From positions 248,001 to 312,000 of the forward strand of contig JAJEHS010000008.1 in the NCBI GenBank assembly GCA_022823605.1: a stretch of 64,000 nucleotides of DNA, written 5' to 3'. A program made the position numbers and the translations under genes. The notes beneath the pieces are model-generated. The model was not told where the DNA came from and made no database searches. It was given only the letters and a program-made list of their open reading frames with translations. Below, one piece after another: positions 18,948-29,006 of this stretch (its first letter is position 1; each line of letters starts with the position of its first letter). Source of the DNA: Paracoccaceae bacterium (GTDB lineage: Bacteria; Pseudomonadota; Alphaproteobacteria; Rhodobacterales; Rhodobacteraceae).

Positions 18948-19151
18948 TTATTTTGATGCCTGTTTTGTTTTTTCTTCAACGATTTCCACCATGTGGGAAA
19001 TCTTGCGAACCATTCCCCTGATTGACGGAGTATCCTCAAGTTCCCTGACCCGATGCATCTTGTTCAATCCCAGCCCCTTGAGAATGGCTTTTTGCTTGGC
19101 CTGGCGTCTGATCGGCGACCCGATCTGCTTGACTACAATTACTTTATTCAT
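18948..19151 (-). CDS. rpmD: 50S ribosomal protein L30
   Basis: A 67-residue small ribosomal protein. It has the typical N-terminal [24 protein letters not shown] and a central arginine-valine element ([18 protein letters not shown]). It lies nine bases after rpsE and before rplO, the usual spc order. L30 is lost in some reduced lineages, so its presence argues against strong genome reduction here. Confidence 0.95.
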   Translation of the reverse strand: MNKVIVVKQIGSPIRRQAKQKAILKGLGLNKMHRVRELEDTPSIRGMVRKISHMVEIVEEKTKQASK

Positions 19152-19160
19152 GATAGACTC

Positions 19161-19706
19161 CTAGCCACCATAAGATTGAAGTTCGGGCTTGCGATTGATC
19201 TGGGATACTTTCAAATCCCTTCTACGGGCTACCTGCCTTGGACTGGAGATCTTCAGCAGGGCATCAATTGTTGCCCGTATCATGTTGTAGGGATTTTGAG
19301 ATCCGATTGATTTGGCAACCACATCCTGAACACCCAGCATTTCAAATACGGCACGCATTGGACCACCGGCAATAATACCCGTACCCGGGGGAGCGGTCCT
19401 GAGAACAACCTTGCCGGCACCATGAGATCCCTCCATGTCGTGAAAAAGGGTTCTGCCCTGTTTCAGGGGTATCCGATGAAGGCTCCTCTTGGCATTTTCA
19501 GTGGCTTTTCTGATTGCTTCTGGTACTTCCTTGGCCTTGCCCTTGCCAAAACCTACACGCCCATTCTGGTCGCCGACAACAACCAGTGCTGAAAAACCAA
19601 AGCGCTTACCACCCTTGACGGTCTTGGAAACACGATTGATTGCTACCAACCGTTCCCCAAAATCGGGACTGTCTTCCTTGGAACGCCTTTTTTCTTCTCG
19701 TGCCAT
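19161..19706 (-). CDS. rpsE: 30S ribosomal protein S5
   Basis: A 181-residue protein with the S5 double-stranded-RNA-binding N-domain ([29 protein letters not shown]) and the C-terminal domain with [23 protein letters not shown]. It takes part in decoding accuracy and helix 34/18 contacts near the mRNA entry. It is a little longer than the E. coli protein because of N- and C-terminal extensions, which is common in Alphaproteobacteria. Confidence 0.97.
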   Translation of the reverse strand: MAREEKRRSKEDSPDFGERLVAINRVSKTVKGGKRFGFSALVVVGDQNGRVGFGKGKAKEVPEAIRKATENAKRSLHRIPLKQGRTLFHDMEGSHGAGKVVLRTAPPGTGIIAGGPMRAVFEMLGVQDVVAKSIGSQNPYNMIRATIDALLKISSPRQVARRRDLKVSQINRKPELQSYGG

Positions 19707-19716
19707 CCATAGTCTC

Positions 19717-20076
19717 CTAAATCTGCAATCCGTTTGTTCGGGCGGAATCGGCCAACGCCTTTACCCGGCCATGATACATGTATCCGCCCCGATCAAAATA
19801 GCATTTGTCAATGCCAGCCTTGAGGGCCCTTTCCGCAATGGCCACACCGATTTTTTCAGCTGCTGCCATGTTGTAACCCTTGTCAATGCCAAGGTCCTTT
19901 TCCAGGGTTGATGCCGATGCCAGGGTTACTCCCTTCGAATCATCAATTACCTGAACACTGATATTCTTGTTCGAACGAAATACGGAAAGTCGGGGACGAC
20001 CGGTACTGACAGTTTTCAATTGATGCCGTGTCCTTGATTTCCTTCGCTTGAAAAGTTCTTTCTTGCTGGTAGCCAT
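19717..20076 (-). CDS. rplR: 50S ribosomal protein L18
   Basis: A 119-residue 5S rRNA-binding protein. The signature [29 protein letters not shown] and the C-terminal [24 protein letters not shown] are typical. ATG 20076 is seven bases from an AGG; an in-frame TTG two codons upstream (20082) is possible. It lies between rplF and rpsE. Confidence 0.96.
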   Translation of the reverse strand: MATSKKELFKRRKSRTRHQLKTVSTGRPRLSVFRSNKNISVQVIDDSKGVTLASASTLEKDLGIDKGYNMAAAEKIGVAIAERALKAGIDKCYFDRGGYMYHGRVKALADSARTNGLQI

Positions 20077-20084
20077 TTTCAAAC

Positions 20085-20618
20085 CTACTTCTTCTTGCCT
20101 ACCTTGCGGTATACATATTCGTTGAGATACCTAATACCCTTGCCCTTGTATGGTTCGGGTGGCCGCCATTTGCGGATGTCTGCAGCAATCTTCCCAACAG
20201 CCTGGGGATCATTGCCCTCAATCACGATTCTGGTGTTGGACGGTGTGGTGATGGTGATTTCCTTGGGAACATCAATATTGACTTCATGACTAAGTCCCAG
20301 GGTCAGGTTCAATGAATTGCCCTTCATCTGGGCTCGATAGCCAACACCGTTGATTTGCAATTCCTTGGTGAAACCTTCGGTTACACCCTTTATGCAATTG
20401 GCAATCATGGTTCTCGACATGCCCCATTTCTGGCGACTCTTGATGTTATTCTGCCTGGGTTTGACCTTGATCTGCTGGTTGTCAATTTCCACCGAGATTT
20501 CATTCGGTATGTTGAAACTCAGGGTTCCCCTGGGTCCCTTGACAATGATCTCCTGATCATCCAGCCTTGGCTCGACGCCGGCAGGTATGTTTATCGGTAA
20601 TTTCCCAATCCGGGACAT
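20085..20618 (-). CDS. rplF: 50S ribosomal protein L6
   Basis: A 177-residue protein starting [16 protein letters not shown], with the two repeated L6 domains and the C-terminal rRNA-binding signature [21 protein letters not shown] lies seven bases before ATG 20618, fixing the start. The open frame runs further upstream into rpsH and is not coding there. It binds 23S rRNA helix 97 near the factor-binding site. Confidence 0.97.
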   Translation of the reverse strand: MSRIGKLPINIPAGVEPRLDDQEIIVKGPRGTLSFNIPNEISVEIDNQQIKVKPRQNNIKSRQKWGMSRTMIANCIKGVTEGFTKELQINGVGYRAQMKGNSLNLTLGLSHEVNIDVPKEITITTPSNTRIVIEGNDPQAVGKIAADIRKWRPPEPYKGKGIRYLNEYVYRKVGKKK

Positions 20619-20628
20619 TTTAGTTCTC

Positions 20629-21027
20629 CTAGAAAACCGTACAAAGAATTTCCCCGCCAACATTCTGTTCGCGGGCCTTGGCGTCCGACATGACCCCTTT
20701 GGCGGTAGAGACGATGGCAACACCCAATCCCTGCCTGACATAGGGCAGGTTTTTCACACTCGTATAGACTCTTCGTCCCGGCTTGGAAATACGCTTGAGT
20801 TCCCTGATGGCAGGATCTCCGGAAAAGTATTTCAATTTGATTTCAAGCTCCTTGAAACCCTTTTCATTGTCAATCTGCGTATAGCCCCGGATGTATCCGT
20901 CTTCCTTCAGAACATCAAGCACCCAAATCCGCAATTTGGAAGAGGGGGACTTGATTGATCCCTTCTTGCGCATTTGCCCGTTCCTGATACGGGTCAGCAT
21001 ATCTCCGACTGGGTCACTAAATGACAT
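20629..21027 (-). CDS. rpsH: 30S ribosomal protein S8
   Basis: A 132-residue rRNA-binding protein starting [18 protein letters not shown] and ending with the family pattern [31 protein letters not shown]. It contacts 16S rRNA helix 21, and in E. coli it is the translational repressor of the spc operon. No clear S8 target was recognised near rplE in this sequence. Confidence 0.97.
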   Translation of the reverse strand: MSFSDPVGDMLTRIRNGQMRKKGSIKSPSSKLRIWVLDVLKEDGYIRGYTQIDNEKGFKELEIKLKYFSGDPAIRELKRISKPGRRVYTSVKNLPYVRQGLGVAIVSTAKGVMSDAKAREQNVGGEILCTVF

Positions 21028-21039
21028 AACTGTAATCTC

Positions 21040-21345
21040 CTACCAACTTGACTTTACCATGCCGGGGATCTGGCCAAATCCCCCATACTCGCGCAGAGCA
21101 ATACGGGAAATCCTCAGCTTGCGGTAATATCCCTTGGGTCGCCCGGTCAATTGACACCGATTATGCAATCTCGTTGCCGATGAGTTTCGCGGTAATTTGG
21201 CCAATTTCAGATTGGCCGTGAAACGCTCTTCCAAGGGAAGCTCCTTGTTATTGATGATTGCCTTCAGTTCAGCCCTTCTGTTCTCGTACTTCTTGACCAG
21301 CCTTTGCCGCTTCAGTTCTCTTTCCACCATTGCCTTTTTTGCCAT
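21040..21345 (-). CDS. rpsN: 30S ribosomal protein S14 (zinc-independent type)
   Basis: A 101-residue protein of the long S14 form. It has no CxxC zinc motif and carries a basic N-terminal helix ([21 protein letters not shown]), then the C-terminal [25 protein letters not shown]. The zinc-free long form is the usual one in Alphaproteobacteria. It sits between rplE and rpsH. Confidence 0.96.
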   Translation of the reverse strand: MAKKAMVERELKRQRLVKKYENRRAELKAIINNKELPLEERFTANLKLAKLPRNSSATRLHNRCQLTGRPKGYYRKLRISRIALREYGGFGQIPGMVKSSW

Positions 21346-21362
21346 TGTGGTAATCTCCGTAA

Positions 21363-21914
21363 TTAATTCCTGAAAGGAAGGTTCAGTCTTGCCAGAAGAC
21401 TTTTCGCTTCCTTGTCAGATTTGGCTGTTGTACAGATGGTAACATCCAGTCCCCTGATATCATCCACCTTGTCATAATCGATTTCGGGAAACACGATGTG
21501 CTCCCTCAAGCCCAGGGAAAAATTGCCGTTACCGTCAAAGGATTTGTCCGATACGCCACGAAAGTCCCGTACCCGGGGAAGGGCTATGACAACCAGCCTG
21601 TCCAGAAACTCGTACATGCGGTTGCCCCTGAGTGTTACCTTGGCTCCAATGACCATGCCCTCCCGAAGCCGAAACCCAGAAAGTGACTTGCGGGCCCTGG
21701 TCGGAACAGCTTTCTGTCCTGCTATGGCGGTAAGTTCGGCTTCTGCCGATTTGGCCTTTTTGGAATCCTTGGCTGCTTCTCCAACGCCCATGTTGAGTAC
21801 AATCTTGTCGAGCTTGGGAACCATCAGGTCATTCTTGTAACCAAATTCCTCCATCAATGCAGGCTTGATCTGGTCCTGATAGATATTCTTTAAACGAGGT
21901 GTCGAACTAGCCAT
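21363..21914 (-). CDS. rplE: 50S ribosomal protein L5
   Basis: A 183-residue 5S rRNA-binding protein. The hallmark [18 protein letters not shown] and the region [28 protein letters not shown] are visible. It overlaps the end of rplX by eight bases, so translation is probably coupled. It is involved in the central protuberance and P-site tRNA contact. Confidence 0.97.
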   Translation of the reverse strand: MASSTPRLKNIYQDQIKPALMEEFGYKNDLMVPKLDKIVLNMGVGEAAKDSKKAKSAEAELTAIAGQKAVPTRARKSLSGFRLREGMVIGAKVTLRGNRMYEFLDRLVVIALPRVRDFRGVSDKSFDGNGNFSLGLREHIVFPEIDYDKVDDIRGLDVTICTTAKSDKEAKSLLARLNLPFRN

Positions 21915-22221
21915 TGATCAATACTCCGGTTCGCTTGGAAAACCTTACCTTCTTGTCATCTTCCATTCGAAAACCCACTCTTGTCGGTTTGTCGTCCGAT
22001 GGATCAACAATCGCCAGATTGGAAAGCTCAATCGGCATGAATTTGGGAATCTTGCCCCCTTCCTGGTTTTGTGTCTGCTTACGGTGGGTAATCGAGAGGT
22101 TGATGCCTTCAACCACTGCCTTGCCCATTTTGGGATCGACACTATTGATGACTCCACGCGCACCTCTATCCTTACCGGCAATCACAATCACCTGATCGCC
22201 CTTTTTCAACTTGGCAGCCAT
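21907..22221 (-). CDS. rplX: 50S ribosomal protein L24
   Basis: A 104-residue KOW-domain protein starting [25 protein letters not shown], an assembly initiator of the large subunit. Its start shares one base with the rplN stop (TAATG), and its end overlaps rplE by eight bases. The C-terminal [20 protein letters not shown] is typical. Confidence 0.96.
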   Translation of the reverse strand: MAAKLKKGDQVIVIAGKDRGARGVINSVDPKMGKAVVEGINLSITHRKQTQNQEGGKIPKFMPIELSNLAIVDPSDDKPTRVGFRMEDDKKVRFSKRTGVLING

Positions 22222-22589
22222 TACAATACCTCCGGAGCCAGCGAGACGATCTTCATGAAGCGAAGTGCCCTTAGCTCTCTTACAACCGGCCCGAAAATCC
22301 TGGTACCGATGGGTTCATTATTGTTGTTGATGAGTACAGCGGCATTCTTGTCAAACCTGATAACGGTACCATCATCGCGGCGAACCTCCTTGGCGGTTCT
22401 GACAATGACCGCTCGTCTGACTTCGCCCTTCTTGACCCGGGCCCTGGGTATGGCTTCCTTGACTGAAACCACAATAACATCACCAACGGATGCAAACCTT
22501 CGTTTGGAGCCGCCGAGAACCTTGATGCATTGGACTTTTCGGGCACCCGAATTGTCCGCGACATCCAGATTTGTCTGCATCTGAATCAT
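22221..22589 (-). CDS. rplN: 50S ribosomal protein L14
   Basis: A 122-residue protein with [22 protein letters not shown] at the start and the conserved [20 protein letters not shown] segment. It forms part of the intersubunit bridge with 16S rRNA and binds silencing factor RsfS in other bacteria. A 67-bp gap after rpsQ holds a possible hairpin. Confidence 0.97.
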   Translation of the reverse strand: MIQMQTNLDVADNSGARKVQCIKVLGGSKRRFASVGDVIVVSVKEAIPRARVKKGEVRRAVIVRTAKEVRRDDGTVIRFDKNAAVLINNNNEPIGTRIFGPVVRELRALRFMKIVSLAPEVL

Positions 22590-22603
22590 GTTAATACTCC
22601 CGA

Positions 22604-22631
22604 CCTGTGGGGACTAGCCTGTAGCCCCAGG
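22604..22631 (-). repeat. Hairpin in the rpsQ-rplN gap
   Basis: CCTGTGGGG (22604-22612) and CCCCAGG (22625-22631) can pair with one bulged base around a 12-base loop. It lies in the 67-bp gap between rpsQ and rplN, the longest inside the S10-spc run apart from the secY-rplO gap. There is no T-run, so an RNA-processing or regulatory role is more likely than termination. Confidence 0.4.
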
Positions 22632-22656
22632 GTTTCGATAAAATATTTATCCTGGT

Positions 22657-22890
22657 TCAACTTGTCTCGATTACTTCCCAGGATTTGGTTTTAGAAATAG
22701 GTGAACATTCCCTGATTTGAACCTTGTCACCCAAATTTACTGAATTGTTGGCATCATGTGCCCGATATTTCTTGGATTTCCTTACGGTTTTCTTCATGAC
22801 CGGATGCATGAACCGCCTTTCCACCAGTACGGTAACCGTCTGGTCACATGAATTGCTGATGACCTTACCGGCCAGAACTCTTTTGGGCAT
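22657..22890 (-). CDS. rpsQ: 30S ribosomal protein S17
   Basis: A 77-residue OB-fold protein starting [19 protein letters not shown], with [20 protein letters not shown] and a C-terminal [19 protein letters not shown]. It is a primary 16S rRNA binder. It starts two bases after the rpmC stop. Confidence 0.96.
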   Translation of the reverse strand: MPKRVLAGKVISNSCDQTVTVLVERRFMHPVMKKTVRKSKKYRAHDANNSVNLGDKVQIRECSPISKTKSWEVIETS

Positions 22891-22892
22891 GA

Positions 22893-23084
22893 CTAAGCCT
22901 TCTCCTTTTCGCGGATCACGGTTTTGATACGCGCCACATCTCTTTTTATCGTTCGAATCCTGGACGTATTGGGGAAGTCCCCTTCCGCCAATCGAAAACG
23001 AATATTGAATGCTTCCCTTTTCAACTCAAGCAGCTTGTCGTTCAATTCGTCAGCTGTTTTTTCTCGCAACTCTGATGCATCCAT
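22893..23084 (-). CDS. rpmC: 50S ribosomal protein L29
   Basis: A 63-residue two-helix protein ([27 protein letters not shown]...). It sits at the tunnel exit and contacts signal recognition particle and trigger factor in other bacteria. Position between rplP and rpsQ is canonical. Confidence 0.96.
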   Translation of the reverse strand: MDASELREKTADELNDKLLELKREAFNIRFRLAEGDFPNTSRIRTIKRDVARIKTVIREKEKA

Positions 23085-23125
23085 GACTATAATCCTATTA
23101 CGGGGTTCTCATATCCAATGGTAAT

Positions 23126-23539
23126 TTACCAATCGTCCCGCTGTACGATTCTGGTTTTTACAGGCAGTTTCATGGCAGCCAAACGAAGTGCCTCGCGGGC
23201 GGTTCCATCGGCAACCCCATCAATTTCAAACATGACCCGACCTGGCTTGACCCGGGCAGCCCAGTATTCAACGGATCCCTTGCCCTTCCCCATGCGAACC
23301 TCGGTCGGTTTCTTGGAAACGGGAACATCCGGAAAAATCCTGATCCAGACTCTTCCCTGCCTTTTCATTTTCCTGGTCATCGCCCTACGGGCAGCCTCGA
23401 TCTGGCGGGCGGTTACCCGTTCAGGTTCAATGGCCTTGAGGCCATAGGAGCCGAAATTCAAGGCAGTCCCACCCTTGGAATTACCATGAATGCGTCCCTT
23501 GTGCTGTTTCCGGTAACGTGGTTTCTTTGGTTGTAACAT
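23126..23539 (-). CDS. rplP: 50S ribosomal protein L16
   Basis: A 137-residue protein starting [19 protein letters not shown], with the L16 signatures [27 protein letters not shown] and [19 protein letters not shown]. It organises the A-site and peptidyl-transferase region. The arginine hydroxylated in E. coli L16 (near R81) falls in the conserved region, though modification cannot be judged. Confidence 0.97.
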   Translation of the reverse strand: MLQPKKPRYRKQHKGRIHGNSKGGTALNFGSYGLKAIEPERVTARQIEAARRAMTRKMKRQGRVWIRIFPDVPVSKKPTEVRMGKGKGSVEYWAARVKPGRVMFEIDGVADGTAREALRLAAMKLPVKTRIVQRDDW

Positions 23540-23554
23540 AACTTGATCCTCGGA

Positions 23555-24259
23555 CTATGACTTACCACCACGGGGGGCCAAACCGCCTTCCCTCAGAACC
23601 TGATCCCGACGGTCTCTTGCCGAGGGATCATGTTCCAGAATCTCACCCTTGAAGATCCAGATCTTGATTCCGATGACACCATAAGGGGTCGATGCCGTTG
23701 AACGGGCATAATCAACGTCTGCCCTCAGGGTATGCAAGGGTACGCGTCCCTCCCGATACCATTCGGTTCTGGCAATCTCTGCTCCGCCTAGACGCCCGGC
23801 TACATTAATTCTGACACCAAGTGCTCCCATGCGCATGGCGCTTTGTACGGAGCGCTTCATGGCCCGTCGGAAAGAAACCCGGTTTTCAATTTGCTGGGCA
23901 ACCGAATCGGCGGCCAGTTGGGCATCTATTTCAGGTCTTTTTACTTCAACGATATTGAAAAACAGCTCTGAATCGGTCAGTTTGCGCAAGGATGTCTTCA
24001 GGGTTTCAACATCAGCCCCCTTCCGTCCGACAATCACACCCGGCCTGGCCGAATGGACCGTAATACGGCATTTCTTGTAGGGACGTTCAATAATCACCCT
24101 GCTGATACCGGCCTGGGCACACTCCTTCTTGATGAATGCCCTGATTTTCAAATCTTCCTGGAGAAGATCCCCGTAGTCCCGCTTGTTGGCATACCATCTG
24201 CTGTCCCAGGTCCGGTTGACCTGAAGCCTCATGGCAATTGGGTTAACTTTCTGACCCAT
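23555..24259 (-). CDS. rpsC: 30S ribosomal protein S3
   Basis: A 234-residue protein with the N-terminal [20 protein letters not shown], the KH domain with [15 protein letters not shown], and the C-domain [14 protein letters not shown]-type segment. It lines the mRNA entry channel and has helicase activity with S4 and S5. It lies between rplV and rplP as in the S10 operon. Confidence 0.97.
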   Translation of the reverse strand: MGQKVNPIAMRLQVNRTWDSRWYANKRDYGDLLQEDLKIRAFIKKECAQAGISRVIIERPYKKCRITVHSARPGVIVGRKGADVETLKTSLRKLTDSELFFNIVEVKRPEIDAQLAADSVAQQIENRVSFRRAMKRSVQSAMRMGALGVRINVAGRLGGAEIARTEWYREGRVPLHTLRADVDYARSTASTPYGVIGIKIWIFKGEILEHDPSARDRRDQVLREGGLAPRGGKS

Positions 24260-24264
24260 AAGTT

Positions 24265-24633
24265 CTAATCCGCTGTTTCCTGTACGATGATTGTAATTTG
24301 TGAAAAAGGTTTGACAATTCTGTTGGCTCTACCCCTTGCCCTGGCCCGAAACCTTTTCATGCTGAGATTCTTGCCGACATAGGCTTCAACAACCCGCAGG
24401 CTTGAACCATCCATGCCGAAATTGTTCTCGGCGTTATGCAGGGCCGTTCGCAAAACCTTCAGGACATCCTTGGCAATTCGCTTTTCGGAAAAAGCCAGGA
24501 TATTGGAAGCCTCCGCTATGCTCTTGCCGCGTATCAGAGCTGCCACCTGATTGAGTTTCTGGGGCGAAATCCGAAGCATCTTGCCCGTAGCTACCACCTG
24601 ATCAGGGGGTAATGTTTTCTGTAAATTTGCCAT
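24265..24633 (-). CDS. rplV: 50S ribosomal protein L22
   Basis: A 122-residue protein with [26 protein letters not shown] and the extended beta-hairpin region ([26 protein letters not shown]) that lines the exit tunnel. The N-terminus [18 protein letters not shown] is longer than in E. coli. Confidence 0.96.
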   Translation of the reverse strand: MANLQKTLPPDQVVATGKMLRISPQKLNQVAALIRGKSIAEASNILAFSEKRIAKDVLKVLRTALHNAENNFGMDGSSLRVVEAYVGKNLSMKRFRARARGRANRIVKPFSQITIIVQETAD

Positions 24634-24642
24634 GATCGATCC

Positions 24643-24921
24643 CTATTTCCTTTTGGCCTTCTTGTCGGCAGCATGTCCGTAATAGGTTCTGGTTGGCGAA
24701 TATTCTCCAAACTTCTGACCGATCATTTCCTCGGAAACCATAACGGGTATGTGCTTTCTGCCATTATGAACACCAAAGGTAAGACCAACAAATTGAGGAA
24801 GGATGGTAGATCGGCGGGACCATATCTTGATAACGTCCCTGCGACCCGACTCCTTGGCCTTCTCGGCTTTCTTCAAAACATAGGAATCCACAAAGGGACC
24901 CTTCCATGTAGATCGTGCCAT
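24643..24921 (-). CDS. rpsS: 30S ribosomal protein S19
   Basis: A 92-residue protein, [22 protein letters not shown] at the start and the family pattern [17 protein letters not shown] followed by [12 protein letters not shown]. It forms the head of the small subunit with S13. The S13 gene (rpsM) is not in this cluster. Confidence 0.97.
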   Translation of the reverse strand: MARSTWKGPFVDSYVLKKAEKAKESGRRDVIKIWSRRSTILPQFVGLTFGVHNGRKHIPVMVSEEMIGQKFGEYSPTRTYYGHAADKKAKRK

Positions 24922-24922
24922 G

Positions 24923-25762
24923 TTAACGTCCTTTCTTTCGCACTGAACGACGCCGCAGAATATATTTGTCGGTCGCCTTGTTCTTGCGCGTTTTCATGCC
25001 CCTGGTCGGTTTGCCCCAGGGTGTAACCGGATGACGACCGCCGCTGGATTTACCTTCACCACCACCATGGGGATGATCCACGGGATTCATGACGACACCT
25101 CTTACGGTGGGTCTGATACCCATATTGCGAACCCGGCCGGCCTTGCCGAGATTGATATTGGAATTATCCGGATTCGAAACAGCTCCAACCGTAGCCCGGC
25201 AGTTTTGATGAACAACCCGCAACTCGCCGGACGACAGACGTAACTGGGCATAACCACCATCACGACCGACAAATTGGGCATAGGTCCCGGCAGCACGCGC
25301 TATCTGACCACCCTTGCCGGGTTTCATCTCGATATTGTGTACAATTGTTCCTATGGGCATGCCGGCAAAGGGCATGGCGTTGCCAGGCTTGATATCGGCC
25401 CGGTCGGAGGAAACAATCTTGTCACCGACGGCAAGACGCTGGGGAGCGACAATGTAGGACATTTCACCGTCCTCGTATTTGATCAGGGCTATGAAGGCCG
25501 AACGGTTGGGATCATACTCGAATCTTTCAACGGTGCCCGTGACATCTAGTTTCTTGCGCTTGAAATCAATCTTGCGGTAAAGACGCTTGGCACCCCCACC
25601 CCGATGGCGAACGGTGATGCGTCCCAAATTGTTGCGACCACCCTTGGAGTTAAGTCCCTCACTCAGGGATTTGACCGGTTTGCCTTTCCATAGATGGGAA
25701 CGATCAACCAGAACGAGACCGCGTCGTCCCGGAGTAATCGGTTTATAGGACTTTAATGCCAT
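24923..25762 (-). CDS. rplB: 50S ribosomal protein L2
   Basis: A 279-residue primary 23S rRNA binder. Visible signatures are [15 protein letters not shown], the OB/SH3 core, and the C-terminal catalytic-loop region [28 protein letters not shown] with the conserved histidine (HPHGGGEG). Its start shares one base with the rplW stop (TAATG). Confidence 0.98.
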   Translation of the reverse strand: MALKSYKPITPGRRGLVLVDRSHLWKGKPVKSLSEGLNSKGGRNNLGRITVRHRGGGAKRLYRKIDFKRKKLDVTGTVERFEYDPNRSAFIALIKYEDGEMSYIVAPQRLAVGDKIVSSDRADIKPGNAMPFAGMPIGTIVHNIEMKPGKGGQIARAAGTYAQFVGRDGGYAQLRLSSGELRVVHQNCRATVGAVSNPDNSNINLGKAGRVRNMGIRPTVRGVVMNPVDHPHGGGEGKSSGGRHPVTPWGKPTRGMKTRKNKATDKYILRRRSVRKKGR

Positions 25763-26058
25763 TATCGTGATCCACCAGTATCTATCGAATAACCTTCCTC
25801 CAATCGGACAAAGGCCTTCTTGATATCCTTTCGCCTACCGGGTCGGCCCCTGAAGCGCGTTGTTTTACCTTTCTGAACAGTGGTGTTGACGGCCTTGACC
25901 TTAACCTTGAAAATGGCCTCAACGGCTTCCTTGATCTTGGGCTTGGTCGCATCCATCGAAACTTCAAAAACCACTGTATTGATCTGTGACGCCAGGGTGG
26001 ATTTTTCGGTAATCCTGGGTCGAATGATCATGTCGTAATGTTCAGCTACAGGTTTCAT
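25762..26058 (-). CDS. rplW: 50S ribosomal protein L23
   Basis: About 98 residues: [24 protein letters not shown], central [19 protein letters not shown], then [16 protein letters not shown]. It is the trigger factor and SRP docking site at the tunnel exit. ATG 26058 overlaps the rplD stop (ATGA) and has AGGAG a few bases upstream. The frame is open further upstream but belongs to rplD there. Confidence 0.96.
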   Translation of the reverse strand: MKPVAEHYDMIIRPRITEKSTLASQINTVVFEVSMDATKPKIKEAVEAIFKVKVKAVNTTVQKGKTTRFRGRPGRRKDIKKAFVRLEEGYSIDTGGSR

Positions 26059-26675
26059 GACATTCTCTCCTGCAAGGCTTTCAATCCGTCCAGAGTGATA
26101 ACCAGGGTGGAACATTTCAAAATGTCATAGACATTTGCTCCCTGTTGGGGCAAAACATCCAGATCGGGTATGTTCCGTGCAGCCCTGGCAAAATTTTCAT
26201 CAACCTGAGATCCGTCGATGACCAGGGTCTTTTTCCATCCCAGGTTTCTTATTTTTTCATTCAACTCGGATGTCTTAGGATTTTTCATCCGGGCATTGGA
26301 CAGGATCACCAACTCGCTGTTTTGCAACTTCGAGGAGAGAGCCATTTTCAAACCCAGCTGACGAACCTTCTTGGGCAAGCCATGGCTGTGATCCCGGGGT
26401 GTTGGTCCCTTGTAAACACCACCTTTGGAGAAAATCGGTGCATTACGGTCACCATGGCGGGCATTGCCCGTGCCCTTTTGCCTAAAGATCTTTCGCTTGG
26501 AATAACTTGTTTCGGATCGGGTTTTAGCCTTGTGGGTTCCCTGCTGCTTGCGGGCTCTCTGCCAGCGTACCACACGATTCAAGATATCGGATCGGCATTC
26601 CACACCAAATATGTTTTCGGCCAGATCTACTGATTTCGACTTTTTGCCATTAATACTGATCACTTGGGTCTTCAT
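26055..26675 (-). CDS. rplD: 50S ribosomal protein L4
   Basis: A 206-residue protein with the extended tunnel loop ([20 protein letters not shown]...[19 protein letters not shown]) and a globular domain ending [11 protein letters not shown]-like. In E. coli L4 also represses the S10 operon. It overlaps rplC upstream and rplW downstream by four bases each (ATGA). Confidence 0.97.
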   Translation of the reverse strand: MKTQVISINGKKSKSVDLAENIFGVECRSDILNRVVRWQRARKQQGTHKAKTRSETSYSKRKIFRQKGTGNARHGDRNAPIFSKGGVYKGPTPRDHSHGLPKKVRQLGLKMALSSKLQNSELVILSNARMKNPKTSELNEKIRNLGWKKTLVIDGSQVDENFARAARNIPDLDVLPQQGANVYDILKCSTLVITLDGLKALQERMS

Positions 26676-27409
26676 GATTCAGCCTCCCCGGATTCCTCTA
26701 CCTGACTGTCATCGGCATTTTCAACAACCGGCTCGGCTTTTCTGATCGCCCCAGGCATTGGCAAATTGTCGGGAACCTTTTTCTTACAGGCATCCCTGAT
26801 GGTTACCCAGCCACCCTTGGAACCGGGCACGGAACCCTTGACGAGGATCAAGCCGTTTTCGGCATCCGTTTGAACCACCTCAAGGTTTTGGGTGGTAACC
26901 CTGGAATTGCCGAGATGGCCAGCCATCTTCTTGCCCTTGAAGACCTTGCCGGGGTCCTGACACTGTCCGGTTGATCCATGGGAACGGTGACTTACCGATA
27001 CACCATGGGTTGCCCTCAAGCCGGCAAAGTTGTGCCTTTTCATGGCACCGGCAAAACCCTTGCCGATTGAAGTTCCCGAAACATCGACCTTCTGACCGGG
27101 CAAAAAGTGGTCAGCGGTAATTTCAGCTCCGACATCTATTAAATTTTCCGGTGAAACCCGGAACTCAGTCAATTTTCGCTTAGGTGCCACCTGAGCCATG
27201 GCAAAATGACCACGCATGGCCTTGGACACCCGCTTGGCCTTGGCCGAACCAGAACCCAGCTGGACGGCGGTATAACCATCACGGTTGATCGTTCGCTGGG
27301 CCAGGACCTGCAGATTGTCCAGATGGAGAACGGTAACAGGTATCTGCTTACCATCATCCTGGAACAAACGTGTCATTCCCAATTTTTTGGCAATCACTCC
27401 AGAACGCAT
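26672..27409 (-). CDS. rplC: 50S ribosomal protein L3
   Basis: A 245-residue protein with [20 protein letters not shown], the central loop [27 protein letters not shown] that reaches the peptidyl-transferase centre, and [18 protein letters not shown]. The last 20 or so residues form an acidic tail ([14 protein letters not shown]) beyond the usual L3 end. It overlaps rplD by four bases. Confidence 0.97.
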   Translation of the reverse strand: MRSGVIAKKLGMTRLFQDDGKQIPVTVLHLDNLQVLAQRTINRDGYTAVQLGSGSAKAKRVSKAMRGHFAMAQVAPKRKLTEFRVSPENLIDVGAEITADHFLPGQKVDVSGTSIGKGFAGAMKRHNFAGLRATHGVSVSHRSHGSTGQCQDPGKVFKGKKMAGHLGNSRVTTQNLEVVQTDAENGLILVKGSVPGSKGGWVTIRDACKKKVPDNLPMPGAIRKAEPVVENADDSQVEESGEAES

Positions 27410-27424
27410 TCCGGAATCTCCCTT

Positions 27425-27736
27425 CTAAAGTTTCAATTCCACGGCAACTCCTGCCGCGAGCTCAAGTTTCATTAGTGCATCTACTGTTTGCGGAGTTGGA
27501 TCAATGATATCAATCACACGCTTGTGTGTTCTGATTTCCATTTGTTCACGAGACTTCTTGTCAATGTGAGGTCCCCGCAAAACAGTAAACTTCTCAATCT
27601 TGTTCGGTAACGGTATGGGTCCCCGCCAACGTGCACCAGTTCTCCTGACGGTATCAATCAGTTCCGATGCACAGGCATCCAGAACCCTGTAATCAAAAGC
27701 CTTCAACTGAATGCGTATATTTTGATGTTGACTCAT
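27425..27736 (-). CDS. rpsJ: 30S ribosomal protein S10 (NusE)
   Basis: A 103-residue protein: [22 protein letters not shown], then [35 protein letters not shown] with the long 16S-contacting loop. It also acts in transcription antitermination with NusB and NusG (encoded in this window). A hairpin separates it from tuf, 53 bp upstream. Confidence 0.97.
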   Translation of the reverse strand: MSQHQNIRIQLKAFDYRVLDACASELIDTVRRTGARWRGPIPLPNKIEKFTVLRGPHIDKKSREQMEIRTHKRVIDIIDPTPQTVDALMKLELAAGVAVELKL

Positions 27737-27758
27737 ACTCTAGCTCCGAAAGCAAAGA

Positions 27759-27782
27759 GGGCACGAACCTCCGTTCATGCCC
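27759..27782 (-). terminator. Hairpin between tuf and rpsJ
   Basis: On the minus strand GGGCATGAAC and GTTCGTGCCC form a ten-pair stem around a GGAG loop, followed by TCTTTGCTTT. One pair is G-U on the minus strand but a mismatch on the plus strand, so the structure belongs to the minus transcript. It would be a partial terminator or attenuator at the end of the str operon. Confidence 0.6.
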
Positions 27783-27788
27783 TGCAAA

Positions 27789-28964
27789 TTACTTGATTAT
27801 CTTGGTTACAACACCTGCACCAACGGTACGCCCACCTTCACGAATAGCAAAACGCAGTTGCTCTTCCATGGCGATGGGGTTGATTAGTTTGACCGTGAAC
27901 CTGACGTTGTCACCAGGCATAACCATGTCAATGTTGCCAGGCAGTTCGACCGAACCGGTTACGTCAGTGGTACGGAAATAGAACTGGGGTCGATAATTGG
28001 TAAAGAATGGTGTATGTCGCCCACCTTCTGACTTGTCGAGAATGTAGGCTTCAGCTTCAAATTCCGTATGAGGTGTTACCGAACCCGGTTTACAAAGCAC
28101 CTGGCCCCTTTCAACACCATCACGACCAACACCTCTCAGAAGTGCTCCGATATTGTCACCGGCCTCACCTCGGTCAAGCAGCTTGCGGAACATTTCAACA
28201 CCGGTACAGGTGGTCTTGGAAGTTTCCCTGATGCCGACGACCTCGATCTCGTCACCTACCTTGACCACACCTCTTTCAACCCTTCCGGTTACAACGGTAC
28301 CTCGTCCGGAAATCGAGAACACGTCCTCGATCGGCATGAGGAAGGGTTGGTCAATCGGACGTTCCGGCGTGGGGATGTTGGCATCGACGGCTTCCATGAG
28401 CGCCCTGATGCTGTTTTCACCAATTTCCTCGTTGGTTCCATCCATTGCGGCAAGGGCGGAACCCTGGATCACGGCAATATCATCACCGGGGAATTCATAC
28501 TCGTTGAGAAGTTCACGAATTTCCAATTCAACCAGTTCAAGAAGTTCCTCGTCATCGACCTGATCGACCTTGTTCATGTAAACCACCAGTGACGGAACAC
28601 CTACCTGACGGGCAAGCAGAATATGTTCACGGGTCTGGGGCATGGGGCCGTCAGCAGCACTCACCACCAGAATGGCCCCATCCATCTGGGCAGCACCGGT
28701 AATCATGTTCTTGACATAGTCGGCGTGACCGGGACAGTCGACGTGGGCATAGTGACGGTTTTCGGTTTCATATTCAACGTGGGCCGTTGAAATGGTAATA
28801 CCACGATCCTTTTCCTCGGGAGCACCATCAATCTTGTCATAAGGTGTAAACTCGCCGAAATACTTGGTAATCGCAGCTGTTAGAGTTGTTTTACCATGGT
28901 CAACATGGCCAATAGTACCGACGTTGACATGCGGTTTGTTCCTGACAAATGTTTCCTTAGCCAT
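27789..28964 (-). CDS. tuf: Elongation factor Tu
   Basis: A 391-residue GTPase delivering aminoacyl-tRNA. The G1 motif GHVDHGKTT (near residues 18-26), G3 [12 protein letters not shown]4 NKVDQ (usually NKCD) and domains 2-3 are clear. It lies 42 bp after fusA, the usual str operon order. No second tuf gene is present near secE in this window. Confidence 0.98.
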   Translation of the reverse strand: MAKETFVRNKPHVNVGTIGHVDHGKTTLTAAITKYFGEFTPYDKIDGAPEEKDRGITISTAHVEYETENRHYAHVDCPGHADYVKNMITGAAQMDGAILVVSAADGPMPQTREHILLARQVGVPSLVVYMNKVDQVDDEELLELVELEIRELLNEYEFPGDDIAVIQGSALAAMDGTNEEIGENSIRALMEAVDANIPTPERPIDQPFLMPIEDVFSISGRGTVVTGRVERGVVKVGDEIEVVGIRETSKTTCTGVEMFRKLLDRGEAGDNIGALLRGVGRDGVERGQVLCKPGSVTPHTEFEAEAYILDKSEGGRHTPFFTNYRPQFYFRTTDVTGSVELPGNIDMVMPGDNVRFTVKLINPIAMEEQLRFAIREGGRTVGAGVVTKIIK

Positions 28965-29006
28965 TTGATAATCCTTTCTGGTTATTACGAACCTATTAAA
29001 TGTGCC

